DNA of 45,293 nucleotides, taken from contig JAJVID010000050.1 in NCBI GenBank assembly GCA_022072205.1, forward strand, positions 3,121 through 48,413. Direction: 5' to 3'. Position 1 is the stretch's first letter. Each line of letters begins with the position of its first letter. Below the pieces are notes generated by a model. That model searched no databases, was not told the origin of the DNA, and was given only the letters and a program-made list of their open reading frames with translations. Both the position numbers and the translations under genes were made by a program. This document shows, one piece after another, positions 19,650 through 29,025 of the stretch. Origin of the DNA: Acidobacteriota bacterium (GTDB taxonomy: Bacteria > Acidobacteriota > Blastocatellia > RBC074).

Positions 19650-21500
19650 CTAAGCCACCTCGGCGTTGGCCAACTCCATTTCGTCCTGCGCCGGGATGTC
19701 GCCCATCGCCAGACGCTCGCACAATTCGCGGTAGAGCGGGACGCGGCGCAGCAACTCTTCGTGCCGTCCCTCATCAATTATTCGTCCGCCATCGAGCGCC
19801 AGAATCTTGTCGGCGTCGCGCACGGTCGAGAGCCTGTGCGCGATGACGATTGTCGTTCGCTCCATCATCAACTCGCGCATCGTTTCGAAGATACTCGCTT
19901 CGGCGCGCGCGTCGAGCGACGATGTCGGTTCATCCATGATCAGGATCGGCGCGTTCTTCAGAAACGCACGCGCAATCGAGATGCGTTGCCGCTCGCCGCC
20001 CGAAAGATAGATTCCTTCGTCGCCGCCGAGCATCGTCTGGTATCCGTCTTCCTTGCTCATGATGAAATCGTGCGCGTAGGCGGCCCTGGCCGCTGCGATT
20101 ACTTCTTCGTCGGTCGCGTCGAGCCGCCCGTAACGAATGTTGTCGGCGATTGTGCCGGTGAAGAGCACCGGCTCTTGCAACACGATGCCGATCTGGTCGC
20201 GCAGCGAGCGCAGTTTGTAATCGCGCACATCGCGCCCGTCAACAATCGTTTGTCCCGAGATCACATCGTAAAAGCGCGGGATGAGGCTGACCAGGCTGGT
20301 CTTGCCCGCGCCGGTCAATCCAACGAGCGCGATCATCTGGCCCGGCCTGGCGTCGAACGAAACGCCTTCGAGCACAGGCGATTCGTCGTCGTAATGGAAA
20401 TGCACGTCGCGGAATTCGATGTGGCCGCGCAACCGCCCGGCCTCGACCGCGCCCGGACGGTCGCGCAACTCCGGTTCGGTCTGCAAAGTGCGCAGCGCGC
20501 GGCGCGCGCTCGCCACCGAAGCCTGCACATTGCCGAACGTGTGGCTCATCGTGACCAGCGGGCCGAAGACCGAGCCGAGATATGTCAACGCCACCAGCAG
20601 ATCGCCGATGGTCATCCGCTGCCGGTAAACATTGTAACCGCCGACAAACAGAACCAGAGCCGTGCCGCCTGTCGTGACGACGTTGATCATCGCGGCGTAG
20701 AGCGATTCCTGCAGCGTCAGCTTGATGCGTTCGTCCAGCGTGGTCGCGCCCTGATCCTTGAATCGCTGCTGCTCGTGCGGTTCACGCCCGAATGCCTTGA
20801 CGACGCGGATCGAGGTGAAGACTTCGTGGAAGAGGTTGATCAATCCGGCCTCCAGAGTTTTGACGCGTTCGGAGCGGTCAACGATGCGCTCGGCGTAATG
20901 ACGATTGACCCAGAGCAGGAAAGGCACGACAAGCAGCGAGAGCAGCGCAACCTGCCAGTTCATACGCAACAGCACGACGAACATCGCGCCGAGCGTGGCC
21001 GCCGAACTGGCGAGCGGCAAGACGCCGCCAAGCGTCAGGCTCTCGACGCAGTAAGAATCGTTCTCGATGTGATAGATGGTTTCGCCCGGCCCGCGTTTGA
21101 GGTGATAACGCAATGAAAGGCTCTGCAAATGGCCGAACAACTGCCGCCGCAAATCGAAGATCAATCGCTGTCCGATGCTCTGCTGCATCTGCGTGTGCGC
21201 GACCGAAATAAATTCGCTGGCATAATGAAAGATCAGATAAGCCACACAGCCCAGCGCCAGCATCGCCACTCGGTTGGCGCCCAGAAAGCTGATGACGCCG
21301 GCCATCCAATCTGAGGCTGGGCCTGACGCAGGCTCGCTGCCCAGCGCGTGGTCAACGATGAACTTCATCGGCCAGGGCAGCAACAGGCCGGAAACGATCT
21401 CGACGATGGTGAGCGACAGGAGGATCAATAGCCGTTTGCGATACGGCCGCAGGTAAGAGAGCGCCCAACGATAAACACCCTTCGGTTTTTCTTGCTTCAT
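19650..21500 (-). CDS. ABC transporter, fused permease-ATPase (MsbA-like exporter)
   Basis: This 616-residue half transporter has a six-helix permease domain (residues 15 to about 320; LLILLSLTIVEIVSGLLLPWPMKFI is TM1). The ATPase domain has Walker A GLTGAGKTS, Q-loop VLQEPVLF, signature YLSGGERQR, Walker B ILIMDEPTSSLD and switch His in VIAHRLS. The frame is open to 21650, but those extra 50 residues are a translation of a perfect inverted repeat, so ATG 21500 is taken. MsbA/PglK-type proteins flip lipid-linked glycans or lipid A, and the surrounding glycosyltransferases suggest the same here. It acts as a homodimer in the inner membrane. Confidence 0.9.
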   Translation of the reverse strand: MKQEKPKGVYRWALSYLRPYRKRLLILLSLTIVEIVSGLLLPWPMKFIVDHALGSEPASGPASDWMAGVISFLGANRVAMLALGCVAYLIFHYASEFISVAHTQMQQSIGQRLIFDLRRQLFGHLQSLSLRYHLKRGPGETIYHIENDSYCVESLTLGGVLPLASSAATLGAMFVVLLRMNWQVALLSLLVVPFLLWVNRHYAERIVDRSERVKTLEAGLINLFHEVFTSIRVVKAFGREPHEQQRFKDQGATTLDERIKLTLQESLYAAMINVVTTGGTALVLFVGGYNVYRQRMTIGDLLVALTYLGSVFGPLVTMSHTFGNVQASVASARRALRTLQTEPELRDRPGAVEAGRLRGHIEFRDVHFHYDDESPVLEGVSFDARPGQMIALVGLTGAGKTSLVSLIPRFYDVISGQTIVDGRDVRDYKLRSLRDQIGIVLQEPVLFTGTIADNIRYGRLDATDEEVIAAARAAYAHDFIMSKEDGYQTMLGGDEGIYLSGGERQRISIARAFLKNAPILIMDEPTSSLDARAEASIFETMRELMMERTTIVIAHRLSTVRDADKILALDGGRIIDEGRHEELLRRVPLYRELCERLAMGDIPAQDEMELANAEVA

Positions 21501-21528
21501 ATGCCATACGGTCTTTGAGTAAATAATG

Positions 21529-21615
21529 CAACAACAGCGTAGGGGCGGGTTTTCCCCGCCCAAGCTCCTCAGTAGCGGATGCGGGCGGGGAAAACCCGCC
21601 CCTACGCTGTTGTTG
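21529..21615. repeat. Perfect 33-bp inverted repeat
   Basis: Arms 21529-21561 and 21583-21615 are exact reverse complements (CAACAACAGCGTAGGGGCGG onwards, 33 nt) around a 21-nt loop. Weak complementarity continues outside the arms. It occupies the 149-nt spacer between the GH-GT fusion gene and the ABC exporter gene. The core phrase GTAGGGGCGGGTTTTCCCCG resembles dispersed palindromic repeats I recall from several bacterial phyla, a memory that needs a search to confirm. Confidence 0.92.
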
Positions 21616-21649
21616 TAGTTAATTTTCAAACGCCATATTGCACATGGCA

Positions 21650-24232
21650 TTAGTTCTCTTCCAAGACCGGCTCGTTTTCTTTATGCTCCACCGCCTGCGT
21701 TTTGATCAGCGAATAAAGCTTCAACTCATGCGCCACGACTTCCAGAGCGGTCAACGTCTGCCCGCCATATTTGCTCATCTGGCGAATCACCAGTGTCAAA
21801 GCCAACACGGCGAACAACGCGGCGGGCGCAATCCAGGAATGACCGAACGAATGCCCCAGAAAACCGCCCAGAGCTGCTGACGCGCCAATCATCGCCCAGA
21901 AGCGCCAGGGCTTGTGCAATTCGATGCGCGCGCGGAAGAGCCGCTTCATCCCGCCGTGATCTTCCGCCGTCAGTTTGATCTTCAGCGAGCAATTGCGGCA
22001 GGCGCGCACGCGCATATCGTATTCCTGCTGCCATCCGTCATCGCAGCGCACAGGCGCGAGCGCCTGCTCGCTGATTCGTTTGAGCGAGAGCAGGAAGCTG
22101 TCAATCAGCGTGTAGCGCGTGTCCCAGTATGTCGCGTCCAATCGGTAGAACAACAATCGCAATGCGTCGCCCGGCGACAAGCCCGGCGCGCCATCCATCA
22201 ATCGGCGGCCTTCGGGCGTAAGACTGCTCGGACTGAAATAGCCTTTGACGCGGCCGCGAAAACGCGCCCACAGTTGAATGTAATGCAGCCACACGATCAT
22301 CAACCGGCTCTTCATCCGAATTGACAGCGAACCGGAGGCCGTCGCGTCGTCCAGCCTGGTTTCCCAGGCATGCGCGAAACAGCGCCACATGGTCGCCGCG
22401 AACATCAATCCCGCGACGGCCAGCATCTTCGGTAACAGTATCGCGCTGACGAGCGCGATCAATGTCCCGGTTTGCCATTCGAGCATCTGCGGCAGGCAAC
22501 TCCAACTGTTCACGCCGCCTTGATAGACAGACGGGAACGCCGCCGCTCCCCAACGCCCGTGATAGATCACCGATTTGAAGAGCGAGCGGTAAGCCGGCAA
22601 ATGGCTGTAGATGCGCCCCTGCCAGCGAGTCTGCCCGCGCTCATTGAATCTCTCCTGATGGCGATGCTCCAGGAAACTTTCGCCCTCGCCGTAGCCGACC
22701 TGCTGCCGCCAATAAGCTTTGACCGAATTGCGATGATGATGCCAGACTAGCGCCGAGGGACTGAAGGCCAGATGCCAGCCGCGCTCCTGCAAACGCCAGC
22801 AAATGTCCACATCGTCGCCAGCCTTCGTGTACGTCGGATCGAAGCCGCCCACTTCTTCCAGCGCCCGGCGGCGGAAGGCCATGTTGCAGCCCGGAATGTG
22901 TTCGGCGACCGTGTCGTTGAATAAAATGTGCGTGGGGCCGCCGGGACTGCGCGCCACACACTGCGCAACCCAGCCGTCATCTTCAGGCACGACGTTCGGC
23001 CCGCCAACGCCCACCGCGTCAGTCGTCAGGAATGGCCCGACGAGATACGAAAGCCAGTCTGGATCAACGCGCGTGTCGGCGTCGGTGTAAGCGACGATTT
23101 CGCCCGTCGCCGCGCGCCAGCCCAGATTGCGCGCCGCGCTCAAACCGCCGTTCGGCACGCTGATCAGCTTGAACGGATAGCGCGCGGCAATCTCCGGCGT
23201 GGCGTCCTTCGAGCCGTCGTTGACGACGATCACTTCGTAATTCGGATAATTCAGCCGCGTGAGCGATTCCAGATTGTCTTCGATTGTGCTCGCCGCGTTG
23301 TAGGCGCAAATCACGACCGAGACTTTCGGCCATCCGGCTTGCGCTTCAATCTCGAACGGGATGCGCGCGAAGCGCGATTTGACGGCGTGGTAAGCGGGCT
23401 TCGGCTTGCGCTCGGCGTCAACCATTCCGAAGGCCCAGTCGCTGATCTGATTGCCGCCGCGATACCAATCGTCAGTCCACGAGAAAACACACGCGCCGGC
23501 GGCCCCGTCTTTGTATGCTTCGCGCAACTGCCAATCGAGGAAACTCGCCTGCCCGTCTTCTCCCTCGCGGATGCTGTCCATCCCAAGCTCAGTCAGTACC
23601 AGCGGGCGATTGCCGGCGACGTTGTGCAACTTGGCCAGATAGGCTTTGAAACTCGTCTCTTCGTGCAGAAAGACGTTGAAGCAAACGAAATCCAGAAACG
23701 ACAGGTCGAGGTAATCGGTCGGCGGAAAGTTGACGTACGTGACCAGCTTGTCCGGCGCGATGCGCTTCACGTCGGTGTAGAGTCGCTTGAGGAATTTCTC
23801 GATCCGCTTCGCGCCGTGCCAGCGCACGATCTGTTGCGGGATTTCGTTGCCGATGGCGAAAGCGAGAACCGCCGGATGATCGGCGCAGGATTGAACATCG
23901 CGTTTGACCTGCGCGCGAATCTGTTCGGCCACTTTCGGATCATCCAGAAAGCAGATGTGCTGCATCCACGCCAAACCGACGATTACGCGCAATCCCTGGC
24001 GGGCGGCTTCGTCCAGCAGATACGCGGGCGGCGCGGTGTAAATGCGCACGGTGTTGACGCCGGCCTCGCGCATTAAGGCGAAATCCTGGGCCACGCGCTC
24101 AGGCTGCGGATAATCGCTCCCGTTGCGCGGCTCGAACGTGCCGTATGTGACGCCGCGCATCCAGAACTTCTCTGTCCCCTCGTAAAAGAATTTCGCGGCG
24201 GCTCTAACTCCTGATCGTGGCGCTTTTTTCAA
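21650..24232 (-). CDS. Glycoside hydrolase - GT2 glycosyltransferase fusion membrane protein
   Basis: The product is about 860 residues. Residues 20-300 form a clan GH-A type TIM barrel. FAIGNEIPQQ offers the acid/base Glu (about 130) and LTELGMDS the nucleophile Glu (about 215). From about 310 to 560 it is a GT2 glycosyltransferase with VIVVNDGSKD, YTDADTRV (DxD-like), GCNMAFRRRALEEVGGFD and GDDVDICWRLQERG. Hydrophobic segments follow near 610-650 and 790-825. TTG 24232 has AGGGG 7 nt upstream; the TTG at 24250 is the alternative. It is the first gene of the glycan cluster. It may polymerise a beta-glycan and trim or transfer it with the glycosidase half, as inferred from the fusion. Confidence 0.85.
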   Translation of the reverse strand: MKKAPRSGVRAAAKFFYEGTEKFWMRGVTYGTFEPRNGSDYPQPERVAQDFALMREAGVNTVRIYTAPPAYLLDEAARQGLRVIVGLAWMQHICFLDDPKVAEQIRAQVKRDVQSCADHPAVLAFAIGNEIPQQIVRWHGAKRIEKFLKRLYTDVKRIAPDKLVTYVNFPPTDYLDLSFLDFVCFNVFLHEETSFKAYLAKLHNVAGNRPLVLTELGMDSIREGEDGQASFLDWQLREAYKDGAAGACVFSWTDDWYRGGNQISDWAFGMVDAERKPKPAYHAVKSRFARIPFEIEAQAGWPKVSVVICAYNAASTIEDNLESLTRLNYPNYEVIVVNDGSKDATPEIAARYPFKLISVPNGGLSAARNLGWRAATGEIVAYTDADTRVDPDWLSYLVGPFLTTDAVGVGGPNVVPEDDGWVAQCVARSPGGPTHILFNDTVAEHIPGCNMAFRRRALEEVGGFDPTYTKAGDDVDICWRLQERGWHLAFSPSALVWHHHRNSVKAYWRQQVGYGEGESFLEHRHQERFNERGQTRWQGRIYSHLPAYRSLFKSVIYHGRWGAAAFPSVYQGGVNSWSCLPQMLEWQTGTLIALVSAILLPKMLAVAGLMFAATMWRCFAHAWETRLDDATASGSLSIRMKSRLMIVWLHYIQLWARFRGRVKGYFSPSSLTPEGRRLMDGAPGLSPGDALRLLFYRLDATYWDTRYTLIDSFLLSLKRISEQALAPVRCDDGWQQEYDMRVRACRNCSLKIKLTAEDHGGMKRLFRARIELHKPWRFWAMIGASAALGGFLGHSFGHSWIAPAALFAVLALTLVIRQMSKYGGQTLTALEVVAHELKLYSLIKTQAVEHKENEPVLEEN

Positions 24233-24619
24233 AGTCGTTCCCCTGGTCAAGCTTTACCGGCAAATTTGCCTGTTTTTCCACCTGGGCTTCAGGTCGAAGC
24301 GATTAAGAAGGCGAAGGTAAGTTTCCTGAGATAGAGGGATTGTCCGTTGGTTGCACTTACCGGCGCCGTGAAGATCGAGCAACTTTCATCAATCCGCATA
24401 CCACTTCCGTTCGCGGCGCGAGCGCTACAGCGACAGCATCAGCGTCTGTAGATTCAATCAGTTATACGCTCTCCGTGAAGAAGCCCTTGCCGCGCTTCTT
24501 CTGTCTCTCTCTGCGCTATGGATAGATGTGGCGAAAATGGCGGTTCGGTGTGGCGAAAATGGCGGCTGTTTTGTTAGAAGAGCTGGGAAAAGGTTAGTTG
24601 CGCGGTGTGAGTCTCATTC
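24233..24619. other. Gene-free leader region upstream of the glycan cluster
   Basis: About 387 nt separate the yifB stop from the GH-GT start. I find no convincing gene, tRNA or riboswitch. A 61-codon frame at 24340-24525 has no supporting features. The only clear structure is a pair of 17-bp direct repeats at 24527-24565. The promoter of the glycan cluster should lie here on the minus strand, but no strong -35/-10 pair stands out. TATAAC near 24468 has no good partner. Confidence 0.6.
24527..24565. repeat. Two 17-bp direct repeats, possible operator
   Basis: TGTGGCGAAAATGGCGG occurs at 24527-24543 and again at 24549-24565 without a mismatch, 22 bp from start to start. That spacing is close to two helical turns, which would place two bound proteins on the same DNA face. 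The pair lies about 300 nt upstream of the glycan cluster. No binding protein can be named. Confidence 0.6.
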
Positions 24620-26167
24620 TTATTGCCAGTAAGTGCGATCCAGCGTCCGGTATTGCACAGCTTCGGAAATATGTTTCTCCGCGATCTGCTCCACTCCCTC
24701 CAAATCCGCGATTGTCCGGCTCACTTTGAGAATCCGGTCATACGCGCGCGCCGACAACCCGATCTTCATAATCGCGCGTTCAAGGAGTTGTTGAGATGAC
24801 GGGCTGAGTTGGCAATATTTGCGGATGAGTCGTGGCGGCATCTGGGCGTTGGAGTAAGCGCTTTCGCCGGTGAACCGTTCCTGCTGGATATTTCGCGCTT
24901 TGACCACGCGCGCGCGAATTTCGACTGAGCCTTCATCGCTCTCCTGCGCCGATAATTCACTGACTTTGACGGCGGGAACATTGATGTGAATGTCAATCCG
25001 GTCGAGCAACGGGCCGGAGATTTTTGAAATGTAGCGTTGAATTTGCGGAGGAGTGCAGCGGCATTCCCTGGTCGGATCGCCATGAAAGCCGCAGTTGCAT
25101 GGATTCATGGCGCCGACGAGCATAAAGCTGCTCGGAAATGTCAGCGACATTGCGGCGCGGCTGATCGTCACTTTTTGATCTTCGAGCGGCTGGCGCAGCA
25201 CTTCAAGAACGTTGCGCTCGAATTCAGGAAGTTCATCCAGAAACAGCACGCCGTGATGCGACAGCGAGACTTCGCCGGGCCTGGGAATCGCGCCGCCGCC
25301 GATCAACCCTGCGTCGCTGATCGTATGATGAGGCGAGCGAAACGGACGGACGGTAAGCAGGCCGCGCGAATCGGTGAAGCCCGCCACGCTGTGAATCTTG
25401 GTCGTCTCCAGCGCTTCTTCAAATGTGATCGGCGGCAGGATCGAAGGGATGCGCTTCGCCAGCATCGTTTTTCCCGATCCGGGAGGGCCGATCATCAGAA
25501 TGTTGTGCCCTCCAGCCGTGGCGACTTCGAGCGCGCGTTTAGCGTGCATCTGCCCGCGCACTTCGCGGAAGTCAACCAGATATTGATCCGCGCTTCCCAG
25601 CATCTGCTCAAGATCAACCCGCATCGGCTCAGGCGGCTGATCCGCGTTGAGCAGTGTGACGACCTCGCGCAGGTCTTTGACCGGATAGACGTCCAAACCG
25701 CCGACCACTGCGGCCTCGCGGGCGTTTTCGATTGGCAGCAGGAGGCGCTTGAGTCCTTCGCGTTTGGCCGCAACCGCAATCGGCAGCGCTCCGCGGATCG
25801 CACGCACGCGGCCATCGAGCGCCAGTTCTCCTACCAGCAACGTGTCATCGAGTTGCTCGCGCTTGAGGTCGCCATTCGCTCCCAGAATTCCGATGGCGAT
25901 GGGCAGGTCGAAGGCCGAGCCTTCTTTTTTCACATCAGCGGGGGCGAGATTGATCGTGATTTTGTGCACGGGAAAGAAGAAGCCGCAATTGGTGATCGCG
26001 GCGCGAATCCGCTCCCGGCTTTCGCGCACGGCCAGATCAGGCAACCCGACGACCGTGACAATCGTGTCGTGCTGTGAATCTCCGGCTCGCGGCGTCAAGT
26101 CTACTTCGACTTCGACAAGCTCTGCGTCTATCCCGTACACGGCTGCGCTGAGGGTTTTGAAAAGCAC
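24620..26167 (-). CDS. comM: YifB/ComM-family Mg chelatase-like AAA ATPase
   Basis: The 515-residue protein has the full YifB layout: a Lon-protease-like N-terminal domain, an AAA+ core and a C-terminal domain. The core has Walker [16 protein letters not shown] and Walker [11 protein letters not shown], with the [13 protein letters not shown] and [11 protein letters not shown] blocks. A small Cys cluster reads [15 protein letters not shown]. ComM is a hexameric helicase that promotes branch migration of integrating DNA during natural transformation, and homologues are common in non-competent bacteria too. The start is GTG with GGAGG 6 nt upstream. No other competence gene lies in the window. 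Confidence 0.9.
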   Translation of the reverse strand: MLFKTLSAAVYGIDAELVEVEVDLTPRAGDSQHDTIVTVVGLPDLAVRESRERIRAAITNCGFFFPVHKITINLAPADVKKEGSAFDLPIAIGILGANGDLKREQLDDTLLVGELALDGRVRAIRGALPIAVAAKREGLKRLLLPIENAREAAVVGGLDVYPVKDLREVVTLLNADQPPEPMRVDLEQMLGSADQYLVDFREVRGQMHAKRALEVATAGGHNILMIGPPGSGKTMLAKRIPSILPPITFEEALETTKIHSVAGFTDSRGLLTVRPFRSPHHTISDAGLIGGGAIPRPGEVSLSHHGVLFLDELPEFERNVLEVLRQPLEDQKVTISRAAMSLTFPSSFMLVGAMNPCNCGFHGDPTRECRCTPPQIQRYISKISGPLLDRIDIHINVPAVKVSELSAQESDEGSVEIRARVVKARNIQQERFTGESAYSNAQMPPRLIRKYCQLSPSSQQLLERAIMKIGLSARAYDRILKVSRTIADLEGVEQIAEKHISEAVQYRTLDRTYWQ

Positions 26168-26254
26168 GATGTACCTCCGTTATGTAGCGTCAAACGGCAT
26201 CTGGCTTCTACGATTTTGGCCAGGCATGGAATCGGAAATCCGATGACGGCGCAC

Positions 26255-26283
26255 ATCATACCCTCGAACAACTACAACGCCAA
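26255..26283 (-). promoter_or_regulatory. Possible sigma70-type promoter for yifB/comM
   Basis: Reading the minus strand, TTGGCG (26278-26283) and TATGAT (26255-26260) are 17 nt apart. This is a fair match to TTGACA-17-TATAAT, with the -10 at five of six and the -35 at three of six. It lies in the 162-nt spacer between accC and yifB, about 88 nt before the GTG. Chance matches of this quality are common. Confidence 0.35.
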
Positions 26284-26329
26284 CGCCATAACCGCTGGCC
26301 ATGTTCGCTGGATAAACTTTAGACGCGGC

Positions 26330-27667
26330 CTACTTCAAAAACCTGTCCATAAACCTGGTCGAGATGTTTCCGGCGATGAAATCAGGCTCGTTGAGAATTT
26401 TCAGGTGAAGCGGGATTGTCGTCTTGATGCCTTCGACCACCATTGATTCCAGCGCGCGCCGCATGCGGGCGATGGCTCGTTCGCGCGTCCGGCTGTGGAC
26501 GATGACTTTGGCGATCAGCGAATCGTAATGCGGCGGAACGAAGTAACCGTCGTAAATCGCGGTGTCCACGCGGACACCGGCGCCGGAAGGCAGATTCAAC
26601 GTCGTGATGCGACCCGGGCTGGGTGTGAACGTTTCAGGGTCTTCGGCGTTGATCCGGCATTCGATGGCGTGGCCGACGAAGATCAACTGATCCTGGGTGT
26701 AGTTCAACTCTTCTCCGGCGGCGATGCGAATTTGCGCCGCGACCAGATCGGAGATCGTGACCATCTCGGTCACGGGGTGTTCAACCTGGATGCGCGTGTT
26801 CATCTCCATGAAATAAAAACTGCCGTCTTCGTCGAGCAGGAATTCGATTGTGCCGGCGTTGTTGTATCCGATCCGTTTGCAGGCTTCGACGGCGACGCGG
26901 CCCATCTCCTGGCGCAGGTCGTAACCGACGGCGGGCGATGGCGATTCTTCGATCAGTTTCTGATGGCGGCGCTGGACTGAGCATTCTCGTTCGCCGAGGT
27001 GAACCACTCCGCCGTGATTATCGCAGAGCACCTGAATTTCAATGTGGCGCGGGTTGGCGATGTATTTTTCCAGGTAAACGCCGCTGTTTTTGAACGCGGC
27101 TTCTGCTTCGGCGCGGGCTGTGTTGTAAGCGTTGACCAGTTCTTGGCGGTTGTGGGCGACGCGCATGCCACGCCCGCCGCCGCCCGCCGTCGCTTTGATC
27201 AACACGGGGTAGCCAATGGCTTCGGCTTCCTTGATCGCAGTTTCTTCGTCTTCGATCAAACCCTCGCTGCCGGGCGTGACGGGGACGCCCGCGGCTTTCA
27301 TTGTCCGTTTGGCTTCCGCCTTGTCGCCCATCATTCGGATCACTTCGGGCGAAGGGCCGATGAAGGTGATGTTGCATTCGCGGCAGACTTCGGCGAAGTG
27401 CGGATTTTCGGAGAGAAATCCGTATCCGGGATGAATCGCATCAACGTTGGTGATTTCAGCGGCGGAGATGATTTGCGGAATGTTCAGATAGCTTTGAGCC
27501 GATGGCGCAGGGCCGACGCAAACGGCTTCGTCGGCGAATCGCACGTGCAGAGCGTCGCGGTCAGCTTCGGAATGCACGGCGACGGTTTTGATGCCAAGCT
27601 CACGACAAGCCCAGATGACCCGGCAGGCGATTTCACCACGATTGGCGATCAGGATTTTTTTGAACAT
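26330..27667 (-). CDS. accC: Acetyl-CoA carboxylase, biotin carboxylase subunit
   Basis: The 445-residue enzyme carboxylates biotin on BCCP using ATP and bicarbonate, the first half-reaction of acetyl-CoA carboxylase. The sequence runs [26 protein letters not shown], then [10 protein letters not shown], the ATP-grasp glycine loop [25 protein letters not shown], and the catalytic [16 protein letters not shown]. Length equals the usual 445-450. BCCP is encoded just upstream, separated by an 89-nt heptad hairpin. The start has no clear Shine-Dalgarno: the nucleotides before ATG are the repeat end ACTGAGCT. Confidence 0.97.
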   Translation of the reverse strand: MFKKILIANRGEIACRVIWACRELGIKTVAVHSEADRDALHVRFADEAVCVGPAPSAQSYLNIPQIISAAEITNVDAIHPGYGFLSENPHFAEVCRECNITFIGPSPEVIRMMGDKAEAKRTMKAAGVPVTPGSEGLIEDEETAIKEAEAIGYPVLIKATAGGGGRGMRVAHNRQELVNAYNTARAEAEAAFKNSGVYLEKYIANPRHIEIQVLCDNHGGVVHLGERECSVQRRHQKLIEESPSPAVGYDLRQEMGRVAVEACKRIGYNNAGTIEFLLDEDGSFYFMEMNTRIQVEHPVTEMVTISDLVAAQIRIAAGEELNYTQDQLIFVGHAIECRINAEDPETFTPSPGRITTLNLPSGAGVRVDTAIYDGYFVPPHYDSLIAKVIVHSRTRERAIARMRRALESMVVEGIKTTIPLHLKILNEPDFIAGNISTRFMDRFLK

Positions 27668-27756
27668 AGCTCAGTTTTCAGTTTTCAGTTTTCAGTTTTC
27701 AGCTCCCCGCAAGATATGAGATCGCCAATTGGAAACTGAAAACTGGAAACTGAAAA
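27668..27756. repeat. Heptanucleotide tandem hairpin between accB and accC
   Basis: The spacer consists of two opposing tandem arrays. Four perfect CAGTTTT units lie at 27672-27699. Four units alternating GGAAACT and GAAAACT lie at 27731-27758. They are complementary and enclose a 31-nt loop containing CCAATTGG (27725-27732). On the minus strand the array begins inside the accB stop codon (TAGTTTTC) and ends 5 nt before the accC ATG. Confidence 0.92.
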
Positions 27757-28344
27757 CTAAACTTTGATTCCAAACAATGGTTGACCGTATTCGACGGGTT
27801 GGCCGTTTTCAGCGAAGATCTTGGCGATAGTTCCGCTGGCGTCGGATTGAATCTCGTTCATCAGTTTCATCGCCTCGATAATGCAGAGCGTCTTTCCGGT
27901 CTCGACAGCGTCGCCGAGTTTGGCGAAGGGTTCAGCCGTCGGCGATGACGCGCGGTAAAAAGTGCCGACAATGGGCGAGGAAACAATGTGCAATTTCTCT
28001 TCCGCCGGAGCAGGTTCAGGCGCAGCGGCAGGTTGTGTCACAGCGGGGGCAGCGGCGGCGAACTCAACCGGCTTGCTTTCGCCGGCGGCCTGCGGAATTT
28101 GAGCTACGCGCTGGGGCGTTTCAGCAACCGGCTTACCCGGACCTTTCTGAAGACGGAGCCTGAAACTGCCGCGTTCAAGCTCAAACTCGTTGAACTGTTT
28201 CTCCGAAACCAATTCGATCAGTTCTTTGATTTCCGTGAGGTTCAGATGCTCGCCCGTTTCGGCGTTCGCTGATGAATGCGGGATGACAAGTTTGCTGGCG
28301 CTTTTTACCGGTGTAGTTTTGGTTTTACGCTCCGTCTTTTTCAT
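27757..28344 (-). CDS. accB: Acetyl-CoA carboxylase, biotin carboxyl carrier protein
   Basis: The 195-residue BCCP carries biotin between AccC and the carboxyltransferase. The C-terminal 80 residues form the biotinyl domain with the biotinylation motif [12 protein letters not shown] (Lys is the acceptor) and the preceding [19 protein letters not shown] long Pro/Ala-rich linker precedes it. The N-terminal helix region ([26 protein letters not shown]) is the usual dimer part. A 30-residue polar leader makes it longer than the E. coli protein (156). It follows the ribosomal superoperon terminator by about 90 nt and precedes accC. Confidence 0.95.
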   Translation of the reverse strand: MKKTERKTKTTPVKSASKLVIPHSSANAETGEHLNLTEIKELIELVSEKQFNEFELERGSFRLRLQKGPGKPVAETPQRVAQIPQAAGESKPVEFAAAAPAVTQPAAAPEPAPAEEKLHIVSSPIVGTFYRASSPTAEPFAKLGDAVETGKTLCIIEAMKLMNEIQSDASGTIAKIFAENGQPVEYGQPLFGIKV

Positions 28345-28434
28345 AGCTCATCGGGGGTTAAGACACAGCCAAACGCTGACAGAATTTCTACCGTTTGACG
28401 ATCACATCTCCGGCGCAAGTGAGGATAAAAGTTA

Positions 28435-28472
28435 AAGCCTCAACCGCGTGATGCCTCGCACGGCTGAGGCTT
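28435..28472 (-). terminator. Likely terminator of the alpha operon
   Basis: On the minus strand downstream of rplQ, AAGCCTCAGCCG is followed by a 14-nt loop and CGGTTGAGGCTT. This is a 12-bp stem with one G-U pair, then TAACTTTT. It is the only clear stem plus T-rich tail in the housekeeping region. It divides the ribosomal cluster from accB. The T-tract is interrupted, so efficiency is uncertain. Confidence 0.6.
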
Positions 28473-28508
28473 ATCGCAAACTGTGCGAGAGACCGCCTCT
28501 CAAACTGC

Positions 28509-29003
<495 letters not shown>

Positions 29004-29025
29004 GACTTTTTATTCCTTTGAATTA

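Noticed and set aside
21501-21650. N-terminal 50-residue extension of the ABC exporter
   Set aside because: It would be a translation of the perfect inverted repeat and has no counterpart in the family. ATG 21500 gives the normal length.
19761-24076. Long + strand frames opposite the ABC exporter and GH-GT genes
   Set aside because: The minus-strand proteins have complete catalytic motifs. The + frames have none and no ribosome sites.
24340-24525. A 61-codon frame in the long spacer
   Set aside because: No ribosome site, no motif, and a length expected by chance in a gene-free stretch.
24233-24619. Hidden tRNA or riboswitch in the long spacer
   Set aside because: No cloverleaf, T-arm sequence or known riboswitch core could be found by eye on either strand.
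27668-27756. Tandem repeats as a CRISPR array
   Set aside because: Units are 7 nt with no spacers between them, the arms are self-complementary, and no cas genes are present.
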